NCBI RefSeq assembly: GCF_018070325.1
Contig: NZ_JAGPXY010000059.1
Coordinates: 1 to 42,054, forward strand
Direction: 5' to 3'
From: Micromonospora sp. H61
GTDB lineage: Bacteria; Actinomycetota; Actinomycetes; Mycobacteriales; Micromonosporaceae
Length of the DNA stretch: 42,054 nt
A model generated the notes under the pieces. It did not search any database and was not told the origin of the DNA. It was given only the letters and a program-made list of their open reading frames with translations. Shown here in pieces: positions 1 to 7,826 of this stretch; the first letter of the stretch is position 1, and each line of letters begins with the position of its first letter. Made by a program: the position numbers and the translations under genes.

Positions 1-26
1 GGGTGGGGTGGTGTAGGGGGTGGGGG
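1..26 (+). other. G-rich tract with G-quadruplex potential
   Basis: The first 26 bases contain four runs of three or more G (GGG, GGGG, GGGGG, GGGGG) separated by loops of 1, 7 and 1 bases, which fits the simple G-quadruplex pattern. The tract lies immediately downstream of the stop of the penicillin-binding protein gene. Shorter G runs continue into the end of that gene (positions 42-55). The window edge cuts the region, so its full extent is unknown. Confidence 0.5.
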
Positions 27-2138
27 TTAGTTGCCGGCTTGGGGTTGGGGTTGGAAGGCGGTTCGTTCGCTCGGCGGGACGAAGTCGCGGACCGGTTGGT
101 CGCGCAGGGCGAAGGCGAGCACCTCACCGACCGCGTTCACCATCTGGGCCTGCACCGCCTGACCGACCGCGTCCCGGGGATCGTCCGGGTTCGCGGCCAT
201 CGACGCGACCGCGAGCTGCGGCGTGAACGCCACTACCGTCTCCGTCTCGTACCGCTCCGAACTGCCGGTCTTGCCCGCCACCGGACGGCCGAGCTTCGCC
301 CGCAACCCGGGTGCGGTGGCGCCGTCGCAACGCCCGTACATCGACTGGTCGCCCACCGGGCAGCGGGCCGCGTCGATGGCCGCCCGCGCCACGTCGGCGT
401 CGAGCACCTGTCGGCAGTCCGGCTTGGCGGCGTCGACCGGCCGGCCGCCCGAGTCGGTGATCGAGACCACCGGCAGCGGCGCACACCAGGTCCCCTCGGC
501 CGCCACCGTGGCGTACGCGCTGGCCAGGTCCAACGGGGTGGTCGCGGCCACGCCCAGGGTGAACGGACCCCAGTCCTTCGCGCCGTAGCGGGCCAGCTTG
601 GCGTCGGACTCGGCCCGCAGCACGATGCCGAGCCGCTCGGCCATCTCCACCACCCGATCGGCGCCGACCTTCTCGGTGAGCCAGGCGAAGTACGTGTTCA
701 CCGAGCGGCCGAACGCGCTCCACATGGTGCGGGGGCCGTCCATCGACGACGGGCTGGCGTTCGCCGGGCACCACCGTCCGTCGCAGCTCGCCTCCCCGGT
801 CACCGGGAAGCGGGTGAGCAACTGGGTCGGCGCCACGAAGTCGGTCGACAGCGGCAGGCCGGACTCCAGCGCGGCCAGCAGGGTGAAGAGCTTGAACGTC
901 GAGCCGCCCTGGTACCCCTCGATCGCGCCGCCGCCGGCGATCAGCTGGTTGACGGTGTTCGGGCGGTTCTTCTGCCCGACCGGGTTGTCCGCCACGCTGT
1001 AGGCGCGGTTCACCGACATCGCCAGCACCCGCCCGGTGCCCGGTTGCACCACCGCGGTGGGCACCGCCTCGGCCCTGGTCGTCGGATAGATCTTCAGCAC
1101 CTGCTCGGTGGTGGCCCGCTGCACGCCCGGGTCCAGCGACGACACGATGGAGAAGCCGCCCCGGCGCAGCGCACGCTGCCGCTCGTCGGCGGTCGCCCCG
1201 AACGCGGACTGACTGCTCCACCAGCGGGTGAACCAGTCGCAGAAGAAGCCCCAGTCGTTGTGCCCGTCGGGCACGCCCGTGCAGTCGTTCGGGGTCTCGC
1301 TGGGCCGCAGTTGCAGCGGTTCGGCGCGCGCCGCCGCCGCCGCGTCCGCCGGTACCTGCCCGGACTCCACCAGCCGTTCCAACACGTACGACCGCCGGGC
1401 CACCGCGCTGTCGGCGTCGCCGTTGATCGGATCGTCGCTGTCCGGCGAACGCACCAGACCGGCGAGCAGTGCCGCCTGGGCCAGGGTCAGCTCGGCCGGG
1501 GAGCGGGAGAAGTACCGCTTGCTGGCCGCCGCGATGCCGTACGCCCCGGCACCGAAGTAGGCGATGTTGAGGTAGCGGGTCAGGATCTCGTCCTTGTCGA
1601 GTTCCCGCTCCAACGCGAGCGCGTACCGCATCTCCTGGAGCTTGCGGACGGTGGTGAGTTCGGTGGCGGCGTCCCGCTGCGCCTCGGTCAGCCGGGGGTC
1701 GTTGCTGAGTACGTTGCGGACGTACTGCATGGTCAGCGTGGAGGCGCCCTGCCGGGTCCGGCCGTCGCGCTTGTTGACCGTGAACGCGCGCACCACGCCC
1801 CGCAGGTCGACCCCGCTGTGCTGGTAGAACCGGACGTCCTCGGCGGCCACTATCGCCCGGCGCATCACCGGAGCCACCTCGTGCAGCGGCACGTCCACGC
1901 GATCCTCCTGGTAGAAGGAGGTGATCAGGGTGGTGCCGTCGTTGGCGTAGAGGTTGGAGCGCTGCGCGGTGGGCGGCGTCCGGAGCGTGTTCGGCAGCTC
2001 CGAGTACGGCGTCGACAGGGCGCTGAAGCCGATCCCGAGGACCAGGGCCGCGGGTAGGGCGGCGGCGGCCAGCACCAACCCGGCCAGCACTCCGGCGATC
2101 ACCACGGTCAGCAGTTTGTCGAGTTGGGCCCGGATCAT
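27..2138 (-). CDS. Class A (bifunctional) penicillin-binding protein
   Basis: This 703-residue protein polymerises and cross-links peptidoglycan on the outer face of the membrane. It has a hydrophobic anchor at residues 10-40. A GT51 transglycosylase domain follows, with the EDVRFYQHSG motif near 100-109, GASTLTMQ near 131-138 and RKLQE near 165-169. A transpeptidase domain has the SxxK serine in STFK (S413), SVN at 479-481 and KTG at 623-625, so both active sites look intact. The ATG at 2138 is preceded by a GGGGAG ribosome site. The gene is alone; 106 bp separate it from the phosphatase gene upstream. The family assignment is firm, but which of the several actinobacterial class A PBPs it is (ponA-type or other) cannot be decided here. 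Confidence 0.93.
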   Translation of the reverse strand: MIRAQLDKLLTVVIAGVLAGLVLAAAALPAALVLGIGFSALSTPYSELPNTLRTPPTAQRSNLYANDGTTLITSFYQEDRVDVPLHEVAPVMRRAIVAAEDVRFYQHSGVDLRGVVRAFTVNKRDGRTRQGASTLTMQYVRNVLSNDPRLTEAQRDAATELTTVRKLQEMRYALALERELDKDEILTRYLNIAYFGAGAYGIAAASKRYFSRSPAELTLAQAALLAGLVRSPDSDDPINGDADSAVARRSYVLERLVESGQVPADAAAAARAEPLQLRPSETPNDCTGVPDGHNDWGFFCDWFTRWWSSQSAFGATADERQRALRRGGFSIVSSLDPGVQRATTEQVLKIYPTTRAEAVPTAVVQPGTGRVLAMSVNRAYSVADNPVGQKNRPNTVNQLIAGGGAIEGYQGGSTFKLFTLLAALESGLPLSTDFVAPTQLLTRFPVTGEASCDGRWCPANASPSSMDGPRTMWSAFGRSVNTYFAWLTEKVGADRVVEMAERLGIVLRAESDAKLARYGAKDWGPFTLGVAATTPLDLASAYATVAAEGTWCAPLPVVSITDSGGRPVDAAKPDCRQVLDADVARAAIDAARCPVGDQSMYGRCDGATAPGLRAKLGRPVAGKTGSSERYETETVVAFTPQLAVASMAANPDDPRDAVGQAVQAQMVNAVGEVLAFALRDQPVRDFVPPSERTAFQPQPQAGN

Positions 2139-2207
2139 CAGCTCTCCCCGCAGGAGCCGGTCACGCTAGGACCCGTTCAGAATGACCCGGAACGCCCCTT
2201 TGGCCCT

Positions 2208-2224
2208 GGGTTTTCCCCAAACCC
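2208..2224. other. Short hairpin between PBP and phosphatase genes
   Basis: GGGTTT and AAACCC form a 6-bp stem with a 5-base loop in the 106-bp gap downstream of the phosphatase stop. It could be a weak terminator for the prmC-sua5-phosphatase operon or part of the PBP leader. No U-tract is evident. Confidence 0.25.
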
Positions 2225-2244
2225 GGAGGAAACTCGCACCACGC

Positions 2245-2856
2245 TCAGGGCAGTAGCGCGCCGGCCAGCGGGTGGACCGTCTCCTCGATCTCGTCGGCGA
2301 CCCGGCTGAAGCACTGGTCGCCACGACCCCACGGGTCGTCCAGATCATCGGTGGCCAGCGCCGAAGCGCCCAGCCGCGCGTCGTGCGCCGCCGCCACCAG
2401 GGCCATCCCCCGGGCGTACACGGCCTCCGGGGTGGCGTCGCCCGGCGGCAGCGCGGCGGCGTCCACAGCGGCCAGCAGCCGGCCGAACTCGCCCAGCACG
2501 AACGTCCGGGACGCCGCGTCCGGACGAAGCGCCACCACGTACTCCTGCTGGTCGGCGGTGGCGGTCAGGACCAGGTCGGCGGCGTCGATGTGGTCCGAGC
2601 GCAGCTTGCGCGCTGCGAACCCGGCCACGTCCCCACCACGGCCGGTGACCTGCCGTGCCGCCGGCGGGTTCATCTCCTCGCCCGCGTGCCAGCCACCCGT
2701 ACCGGCGCTGTGGCTGTGCACCAGCTCCTCGGCCTGGGCCGGGTCCTGCGAACGCCGGGTCAGCCGCTCCCGCACCGCCAGGGCCAGCAGCCGCTCCGCC
2801 ATCGGCGAGCGGCAGATGTTGCCCATGCAGACGTGCAGAACAGTGAACGGGGGCAC
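2245..2856 (-). CDS. Low-molecular-weight protein-tyrosine phosphatase family protein
   Basis: The P-loop CMGNICRS (C10 to R16, pattern CX5R followed by S) lies at the N-terminus, as in LMW tyrosine phosphatases and arsenate-reductase relatives. A DDP motif near residues 173-175 supplies the expected general-acid aspartate. At 203 residues it is about 40-50 longer than a typical member (about 155), the extra length lying between the P-loop and the acid loop. The GTG start at 2856 abuts the TGA of the upstream sua5 gene, so it is translationally coupled. Position after prmC-sua5 is common in actinomycetes. Its substrate is unknown; a cytosolic phosphotyrosine phosphatase is the default reading. 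Confidence 0.85.
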   Translation of the reverse strand: MPPFTVLHVCMGNICRSPMAERLLALAVRERLTRRSQDPAQAEELVHSHSAGTGGWHAGEEMNPPAARQVTGRGGDVAGFAARKLRSDHIDAADLVLTATADQQEYVVALRPDAASRTFVLGEFGRLLAAVDAAALPPGDATPEAVYARGMALVAAAHDARLGASALATDDLDDPWGRGDQCFSRVADEIEETVHPLAGALLP

Positions 2857-3507
2857 TCAGACCGCCCGACCGTCGACGAGATCCGGAACCACGTCGCGCA
2901 GCTTCTCCAGCGGGATCGCCCCGGCCCGCAGCAGCTGCGGCACCTCACCGGTCAGATCCACGATCGTGCTGGGCACCGGATCCGGGCAGGGGCCGGCCTC
3001 CAGGTAGGCCCGCACCGAGTAGCTGAGCTGGTCACGCGCCTCGTCGGCGGTGACCGCGGCCGGCTGGCCGGTCTTGTTGGCCGACGAGACCGCCATCGGG
3101 CCGGTCTCGCGCAGCACCTCCAACGCCACCGGGTGCAGCGGCATCCGCACCGCCACAGTGCCGGTCTTGTCGCCCAGGTCCCACTGCAGGCTCGGCGAGT
3201 GCTCGACCACGATCGTCAGCGCACCCGGCCAGAACGCCTCCACGAGGTCCCGTGCGGCGGTGGGCAGCGAGAAGACCAACCCGTCAAGGGTGTGCCGCGA
3301 GCCGATCAGCACCGGCGGCGGCATCTGCCGACCCCGGCCCTTGGCATCGAGCAGCGCCTTCACCGCGTACGGGGTGAACGCGTCCGCGCCGATCCCATAC
3401 ACGGTGTCCGTCGGGAGAACGACCAGCTCGCCGTTCTTGACCGCCTCGATCGCCGCAGCGATGCCGCGGTCCCGATCGGCGGGCGACCGGCAGTCGTAGA
3501 GCATCAC
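2857..3507 (-). CDS. L-threonylcarbamoyladenylate synthase (Sua5/YrdC/TsaC family)
   Basis: This 216-residue single-domain protein of the YrdC fold makes threonylcarbamoyl-AMP from threonine, bicarbonate and ATP for the t6A37 modification of ANN-decoding tRNAs. Family motifs are visible: PTDTVYG at 32-38, the KGRGR...PPPVL segment at 56-67 (usually KxR/KRP...PL), and SSANKTG at 141-147. It lacks the C-terminal Sua5 domain, so it is the short TsaC-like form. Its ATG overlaps the prmC stop by 4 bases (ATGA), showing tight coupling in a prmC-sua5-phosphatase operon. Confidence 0.92.
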   Translation of the reverse strand: MMLYDCRSPADRDRGIAAAIEAVKNGELVVLPTDTVYGIGADAFTPYAVKALLDAKGRGRQMPPPVLIGSRHTLDGLVFSLPTAARDLVEAFWPGALTIVVEHSPSLQWDLGDKTGTVAVRMPLHPVALEVLRETGPMAVSSANKTGQPAAVTADEARDQLSYSVRAYLEAGPCPDPVPSTIVDLTGEVPQLLRAGAIPLEKLRDVVPDLVDGRAV

Positions 3508-4451
3508 GAGGAGTCAGTCTGCCACGCCGCCCCGATCGGGGCGTGCTGGCCGTCCGCCCGTCGGGACGCGGTCGCGTAGCGGGGACGCCCGGTGAGGTCC
3601 GGATGCTCCGCCACGGCGGTGAAGCCGCCGTCGCGGGCGAGCAGTTCGGGCACCGCCGCGCCGTGGGTGTCGTCGTGCTCGACGCCGAACACGCCCCCGG
3701 GGCGCAACAGCACCGCCGCCCGGGCGACGACCGGCCGGATCACCACCAGACCGTCAGCGCCCCCGAAGACCGCCTCCGCCGGGTCGTGCCCGGCCACCTC
3801 CGGCGGGACCACCACGTCGTCCGGTACGTACGGCGGGTTGCAGAGCAGCACGTCCACCCGGCCCGCCAGCTCGGCCAGCAGATCCGGCGCTGTCACATCG
3901 GCCTCGACCACCTCGATCGGGCGGTCCCCCGCCGCGGCGCGCTCCGCCGCGTTGCGCCGCAGCCAGGCCAGCGCCGCCGGGGACCGCTCCACCGCGATCA
4001 CCCGCGCTCCCGGCAGCTCCTGAGCCACCGCCAGCGCGATGGCGCCGGAGCCGCTGCACAGGTCCACCACCACCGGATCGGGCCGGCCCTGGGCCTGCTC
4101 GACGCCCCAGCCGGCCAACAGCTCGGTCTCCGGCCGGGGTACGAAGACACCCGGGCCGACCGACAGCTCCAGGTGCCGGAACCCGGCCCGACCGGTCAGG
4201 TGCTGCAACGGCTCGCGCGCGGCGCGGCGGCGCGTCAACTCGTCGAGCCGCACCAGCTGGTCGTCGCCCAGGTCGTCGGCGAGAGCCAACCGACCCCGGG
4301 GAACCCCGAGCACGTACGCCGCCAGCAACTCGGCCTCCACCCGGGCCGAGCCGACCCCGGCGGCGGCGAGCGCGCGAGCCGCTCGGGCCACCGCGGCGGA
4401 CGCCCGGATGGGGCCTGTCCCTTCGGGGGGGTGTTGCGGCAAAGTACTCAC
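3504..4451 (-). CDS. prmC: Peptide chain release factor N5-glutamine methyltransferase PrmC
   Basis: This SAM-dependent enzyme methylates the GGQ glutamine of release factors. With the GTG at 4451 it is 315 residues. An N-terminal helical domain precedes FVPRPETE (103-110), a DLCSGSGAIAL motif I (130-140) and the NPPY substrate-glutamine-binding motif (205-208), all diagnostic. The start is uncertain: a second GTG lies at 4472 and the frame is open further upstream, but the upstream sequence overlaps the promoter region of the divergent GGDEF gene. No good Shine-Dalgarno is seen. Its substrate gene prfA lies about 1.7 kb away on the same strand, separated by an inserted opposite-strand gene. 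Confidence 0.93.
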   Translation of the reverse strand: MSTLPQHPPEGTGPIRASAAVARAARALAAAGVGSARVEAELLAAYVLGVPRGRLALADDLGDDQLVRLDELTRRRAAREPLQHLTGRAGFRHLELSVGPGVFVPRPETELLAGWGVEQAQGRPDPVVVDLCSGSGAIALAVAQELPGARVIAVERSPAALAWLRRNAAERAAAGDRPIEVVEADVTAPDLLAELAGRVDVLLCNPPYVPDDVVVPPEVAGHDPAEAVFGGADGLVVIRPVVARAAVLLRPGGVFGVEHDDTHGAAVPELLARDGGFTAVAEHPDLTGRPRYATASRRADGQHAPIGAAWQTDSS

Positions 4452-4511
4452 GACATAATCATGAAGCGTCACGGGCGGCGTGACGAACAGGTGCGCCCAG
4501 GCGCGCACGAC

Positions 4512-4517
4512 AGGAGG
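4512..4517 (+). promoter_or_regulatory. Ribosome binding site fixing the GGDEF gene start
   Basis: AGGAGG lies 7 bases before the GTG at 4525. It decides for this start over the in-frame GTG at 4480, which lacks such a site. Confidence 0.7.
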
Positions 4518-4524
4518 TTGGCGG

Positions 4525-6069
4525 GTGGGCTGGCTCGACCGGGTCGATGACCAGGTTGACGCCCTGACGCACGCCCGGGCGTTGCAGGAGGCCAGCCGCT
4601 CCGCGGAGGCGTACGTCCTGTTGGAGCGTGTGATCCGCACCACCAACGACCCGGCGGCGCGAGCGGACGCGATGGTGCAGCGCCTCTCCGCGCTGATCAA
4701 TCTCGGTCGGACCGCGGAGTTCACCAGGGCCATCGAAGAGGCGTCGACGGCGGTCCGCGACCTCGCCGAGCCCTATCTGCACGGTCACCTCAACGCGCTG
4801 GCCGCGCTCGCCGCGCACCACCAGGGCGCACTGGACCGCTGCGTCATGCACCTCGTCCGGGCGGCCCGGGCGCTGGGCGCCGTCGCCGACCCGGACCGGG
4901 ACACCGCCTGGGGCTGGCACGACCTGGCCATGGCCTACAGCTACCTCAGCTTCCACGGGTACGCCCTGGGCGCCATCGAGCGGGCCCGGCAGCTCGGGCT
5001 GACCTCCGGGATCCCGGAGGAGACGTTCGCCGCGCCGGGCATCCGGCTGCGCAACGCCGTGGCCCTGGACCACAACGGCGACAGCGATGGTTGTCTGCGG
5101 GTGCTCCGGGACGTGGCCGCCGACCTGACCCGCTTCGTCCGCGCCGGGCGGGCCGGCCAGCTACGCCCGAGCAGCCTCGCCGCGTACGGCTACGCGGCGG
5201 CCCGACAGGCCGCGCTCGGTGACCAGGTGGCGACCGAAGGCCCCGAGCCGGCCCGGTTGATCACCCACGGCGGGGACAGCGCCCGCGCCCGCGACCTGCG
5301 TCAGCTCGGGCAGGTGTGCCTCGCCGTCGCCGACGGTCGGCCGATCGAGGCGGTCGCGCGACTGGACACCGTCCAGGTCTCCAACGAGACGCTCGGGGCG
5401 GCCGAGCCGGCCCGGCTGCGCAGCATCGCGTTGACCCGCGCCGGGGACCACCTGGCGGCGCACCGGGCCGACCGGCTGGCGTTCCGGCTCGCCGCGCAGC
5501 GCAACGACCGGCTGCGTGACGTCTACATCGACGGCATCGCCGCCCGCATCGACCACGAGGAGATGCGCCGCGAGGCGGCACGCTTCGAGGGCGAGGCGTT
5601 GACCGACCCGCTCACCGGGCTGCCGAACCGCCGCCGGCTGGAGCGCTACATCACTGCCGTTGTCACCCGCGGCGATCGAGTGGTGATCGGCGTCTGCGAC
5701 CTGGACGGTTTCAAGGCGGTCAACACCCGGCACGGGCACCACTCGGGCGACCTGGTGCTGCAACGCATCGCCGGCGTGATCAACCGGGTGATGCGCCGGG
5801 GTGACTTCGTGGCCCGCTACGGCGGTGACGAATTCGTGGTGGTGTTGCCGGACACCGGCATGACCGAGGCCGCCGAGGTGGCCCGCCGGATCGAGGCGGC
5901 GGTCCGCCTGGAGGACTGGGAGTCGTTGGTCCCGGGCACCCCGGTCGGGGTCAGCATCGGCTTCGCCGAGGTCTCCGGTGGCAGCGGGTTACGCGACGCG
6001 CTCAGCGTCGCGTTCGAGCAGGCCGACCGCGAGATGCTCCGCGCCAAGACCCGCCCCCGCGCGAGCTGA
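4525..6069 (+). CDS. TPR-like sensor diguanylate cyclase (GGDEF)
   Basis: The 514-residue cytosolic protein has an alpha-helical, TPR-like N-terminal region of about 340 residues and a C-terminal GGDEF domain that would make c-di-GMP from GTP. The domain begins with DPLTGLPNRRRLERY (about 363-377), contains CDLDGFKAVN and has the active-site loop YGGDEF at 432-437. RRGD at 424-427, five residues before GGDEF, is a complete inhibitory I-site. No EAL domain, signal peptide or membrane segment is seen. The organisation (helical repeats plus GGDEF) is like the actinobacterial CdgA/CdgB-type and TPR-GGDEF proteins, but no specific orthologue can be named. It sits alone on the plus strand between prmC and prfA. 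Confidence 0.9.
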   Translation: MGWLDRVDDQVDALTHARALQEASRSAEAYVLLERVIRTTNDPAARADAMVQRLSALINLGRTAEFTRAIEEASTAVRDLAEPYLHGHLNALAALAAHHQGALDRCVMHLVRAARALGAVADPDRDTAWGWHDLAMAYSYLSFHGYALGAIERARQLGLTSGIPEETFAAPGIRLRNAVALDHNGDSDGCLRVLRDVAADLTRFVRAGRAGQLRPSSLAAYGYAAARQAALGDQVATEGPEPARLITHGGDSARARDLRQLGQVCLAVADGRPIEAVARLDTVQVSNETLGAAEPARLRSIALTRAGDHLAAHRADRLAFRLAAQRNDRLRDVYIDGIAARIDHEEMRREAARFEGEALTDPLTGLPNRRRLERYITAVVTRGDRVVIGVCDLDGFKAVNTRHGHHSGDLVLQRIAGVINRVMRRGDFVARYGGDEFVVVLPDTGMTEAAEVARRIEAAVRLEDWESLVPGTPVGVSIGFAEVSGGSGLRDALSVAFEQADREMLRAKTRPRAS

Positions 6070-6106
6070 TCGGCCCCCGCGCGAGCGGGTCAGCTCGGTG
6101 CCGCGG

Positions 6107-7195
6107 TCAGCGGCGGGTCAGCTCGGTGCCGCCGGCGAGCCGGGCGGCCCGGTCGGCCTCGGTGAGGGCGTCCAGCACCCCGTCCAGCTCGCCGCCGAGG
6201 GCCAGATCCAGGTTGTACGCGGTGTAGCCGATCCGGTGATCGGTGATCCGGTTCTGCGGGAAGTTGTAGGTGCGGATCCGCTCCGAGCGGTCCACGGTGC
6301 GCACCTGGGCCTTGCGCGCGTCCGAGGCGGCGGCGTCGGCCTGTTCCTGGGCGGCGGCGAGCAGCCGGGCCCGCAGGATCCGCATCGCCTGCTCCCGGTT
6401 CTGCAACTGGGACTTCTCGTTCTGGCAGGAGACGACGATGCCGGTCGGCAGGTGGGTGATCCGCACCGCCGAGTCGGTGGTGTTCACCGACTGGCCACCC
6501 GGGCCGGACGAGCGGAACACGTCGATGCGTAGTTCGTTCTGGTCGATCGTGACGTCGACGTCCTCGGCCTCCGGCAGCACCAGCACCCCGGCGGCGCTGG
6601 TGTGGATCCGACCCTGCGACTCGGTCACCGGGACACGCTGCACCCGGTGCACGCCGCCCTCCCACTTGAGCCGTGACCAGACGCCGTTGCCGCCGTCCGG
6701 CACACCCTTGGTCTTGATCGCCAGGGAGACGTCCTTGACCCCGCCGAGGTCGGAATCCTGTGCGTCGATCACCTCGGTGACCCAGCCGTGCCGCTCGGCG
6801 TACCGGGTGTACATCCGCAGCAGGTCACCGGCGAACAGTGCCGACTCCTCGCCACCCTCACCGGCCTTGATCTCGACGATCACGTCCTTGGCGTCGTGCG
6901 GGTCGCGCGGAATGAGCAGCTCGGCGAGCCGCTCCTCCAGCACCGGCAGAGACCCGGCGATGGCGTCCGCCTCGGCCGCGAAGGACGGGTCCTCGGCGGC
7001 CAACTCGCGAGCCGCGGCCAGATCGGCGCGGGCCTGCTCCAACTCGTCGGCGGCCTTGTGCAGCGGCACCAGCTCGGCGTACCGGCGGCCGACCCTGCGC
7101 GCGGTGGCCTGGTCGGCGTGGATGGCCGGATCGGCCAACCGCTTCTCCAGCTCCGCGTACTCGTCGAGAAGGCCGGCCAGACGCTCGCTGCTCAT
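6107..7195 (-). CDS. prfA: Peptide chain release factor 1
   Basis: This class I release factor terminates translation at UAA/UAG. At 362 residues it has the normal RF1 length. The tripeptide anticodon PVT (RF1 pattern PxT) is at 189-191 inside HRVQRVPVTESQGRIHTS, and the catalytic GGQ is at 233-235 in SSGPGGQSVNTTDSAVR. RF2 would have SPF in place of PxT. The ATG at 7195 has an AAGGAG site ten bases upstream. The frame is open upstream to 7501, but that part overlaps rpmE and the intergenic terminator. The glutamine at 235 is the target of PrmC encoded nearby. Confidence 0.97.
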   Translation of the reverse strand: MSSERLAGLLDEYAELEKRLADPAIHADQATARRVGRRYAELVPLHKAADELEQARADLAAARELAAEDPSFAAEADAIAGSLPVLEERLAELLIPRDPHDAKDVIVEIKAGEGGEESALFAGDLLRMYTRYAERHGWVTEVIDAQDSDLGGVKDVSLAIKTKGVPDGGNGVWSRLKWEGGVHRVQRVPVTESQGRIHTSAAGVLVLPEAEDVDVTIDQNELRIDVFRSSGPGGQSVNTTDSAVRITHLPTGIVVSCQNEKSQLQNREQAMRILRARLLAAAQEQADAAASDARKAQVRTVDRSERIRTYNFPQNRITDHRIGYTAYNLDLALGGELDGVLDALTEADRAARLAGGTELTRR

Positions 7196-7281
7196 GCTGC
7201 GGATGCTCCTTCGACGGTGCGCGACGACCGGGCCGGGGCCGGGAGGCCAGCGGCCGGACGGAAACGGAGGAAAACGCGGAC

Positions 7282-7318
7282 GGCGCCCGCGTCCGGTGAG
7301 AAACCGGACGCGGGCGCC
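7282..7318 (-). terminator. Terminator of rpmE
   Basis: A perfect 15-bp GC-rich stem (7282-7296 with 7304-7318) and a 7-base loop lie ten bases after the rpmE stop and before prfA. There is no adjacent U-tract, as is usual in actinomycetes. Confidence 0.75.
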
Positions 7319-7328
7319 GAACGAGGAG

Positions 7329-7553
7329 TTACTTGGCCTTCTTGGCCTGAACCTTGGCGTACTTCTGCTGGAACTTCGCGACCCGGCCGGCGGTGTCGAG
7401 AACGCGCTGCTTACCGGTGTAGAACGGGTGGCAGGCGCTGCAGGTCTCGGCGTGGATCGCCCCGCCCTTGGCGGTGCTGCGGGTCGTGAACGTGTTGCCA
7501 CAGGAGCAGCTGACCTCGGTGGTCACGTACTCCGGGTGGATGTTTGCCTTCAT
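7329..7553 (-). CDS. rpmE: 50S ribosomal protein L31
   Basis: The 74-residue protein starts MKANIHPEYV and has the L31 core, with CSC (residues 17 and 19 region) and CSAC cysteine pairs. It is therefore the zinc-binding (C+) form, the primary L31 rather than the zinc-independent paralogue. A lysine-rich tail (KYAKVQAKKAK) is typical. The ATG at 7553 is chosen by alignment with the family. The frame upstream to 7664 has no family similarity. It lies between rho and prfA, the usual order, but two extra genes separate it from rho. Confidence 0.96.
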   Translation of the reverse strand: MKANIHPEYVTTEVSCSCGNTFTTRSTAKGGAIHAETCSACHPFYTGKQRVLDTAGRVAKFQQKYAKVQAKKAK

Positions 7554-7784
7554 CGCCTCGGTCCTCGCGTTGGTGGGCGCCGGGTCGCCGTCATCGCTCG
7601 TCGCGCCGTACACGACGGGCTCGGGCGTGAACCGGAACCGGTGGCCGATTGACCAGTGTGCCATGGGCCTGAGCCGACCCGGTAGTCGGGCCGCACACCT
7701 CGTCCGGCATCGTCAACACGTGCCTACCCGTCCGCATTCCCGCCGCCCGGCGGGGCATTCGCGCACCCGGCGGATCGCCGCCGG

Positions 7785-7802
7785 GTACCCCGGCCGGGGT
7801 AC
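7785..7802. repeat. 18-bp perfect palindrome upstream of pnkp-like gene
   Basis: GTACCCCGGCCGGGGTAC is a perfect palindrome ending 24 bases before the ATG of the kinase/phosphatase gene. The 273-bp gap between rpmE and this gene otherwise shows only GC-rich inverted segments and no clear promoter. The palindrome could be an operator or a leader hairpin. Confidence 0.45.
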
Positions 7803-7826
7803 GCCCGTCGAGCCGGAGGTGCGCCG

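Noticed and set aside
3..2057. 684-residue open frame on the plus strand
   Set aside because: It is the complement of the PBP gene; high GC keeps antisense frames open. It has no family motifs and the minus-strand PBP has intact catalytic motifs.
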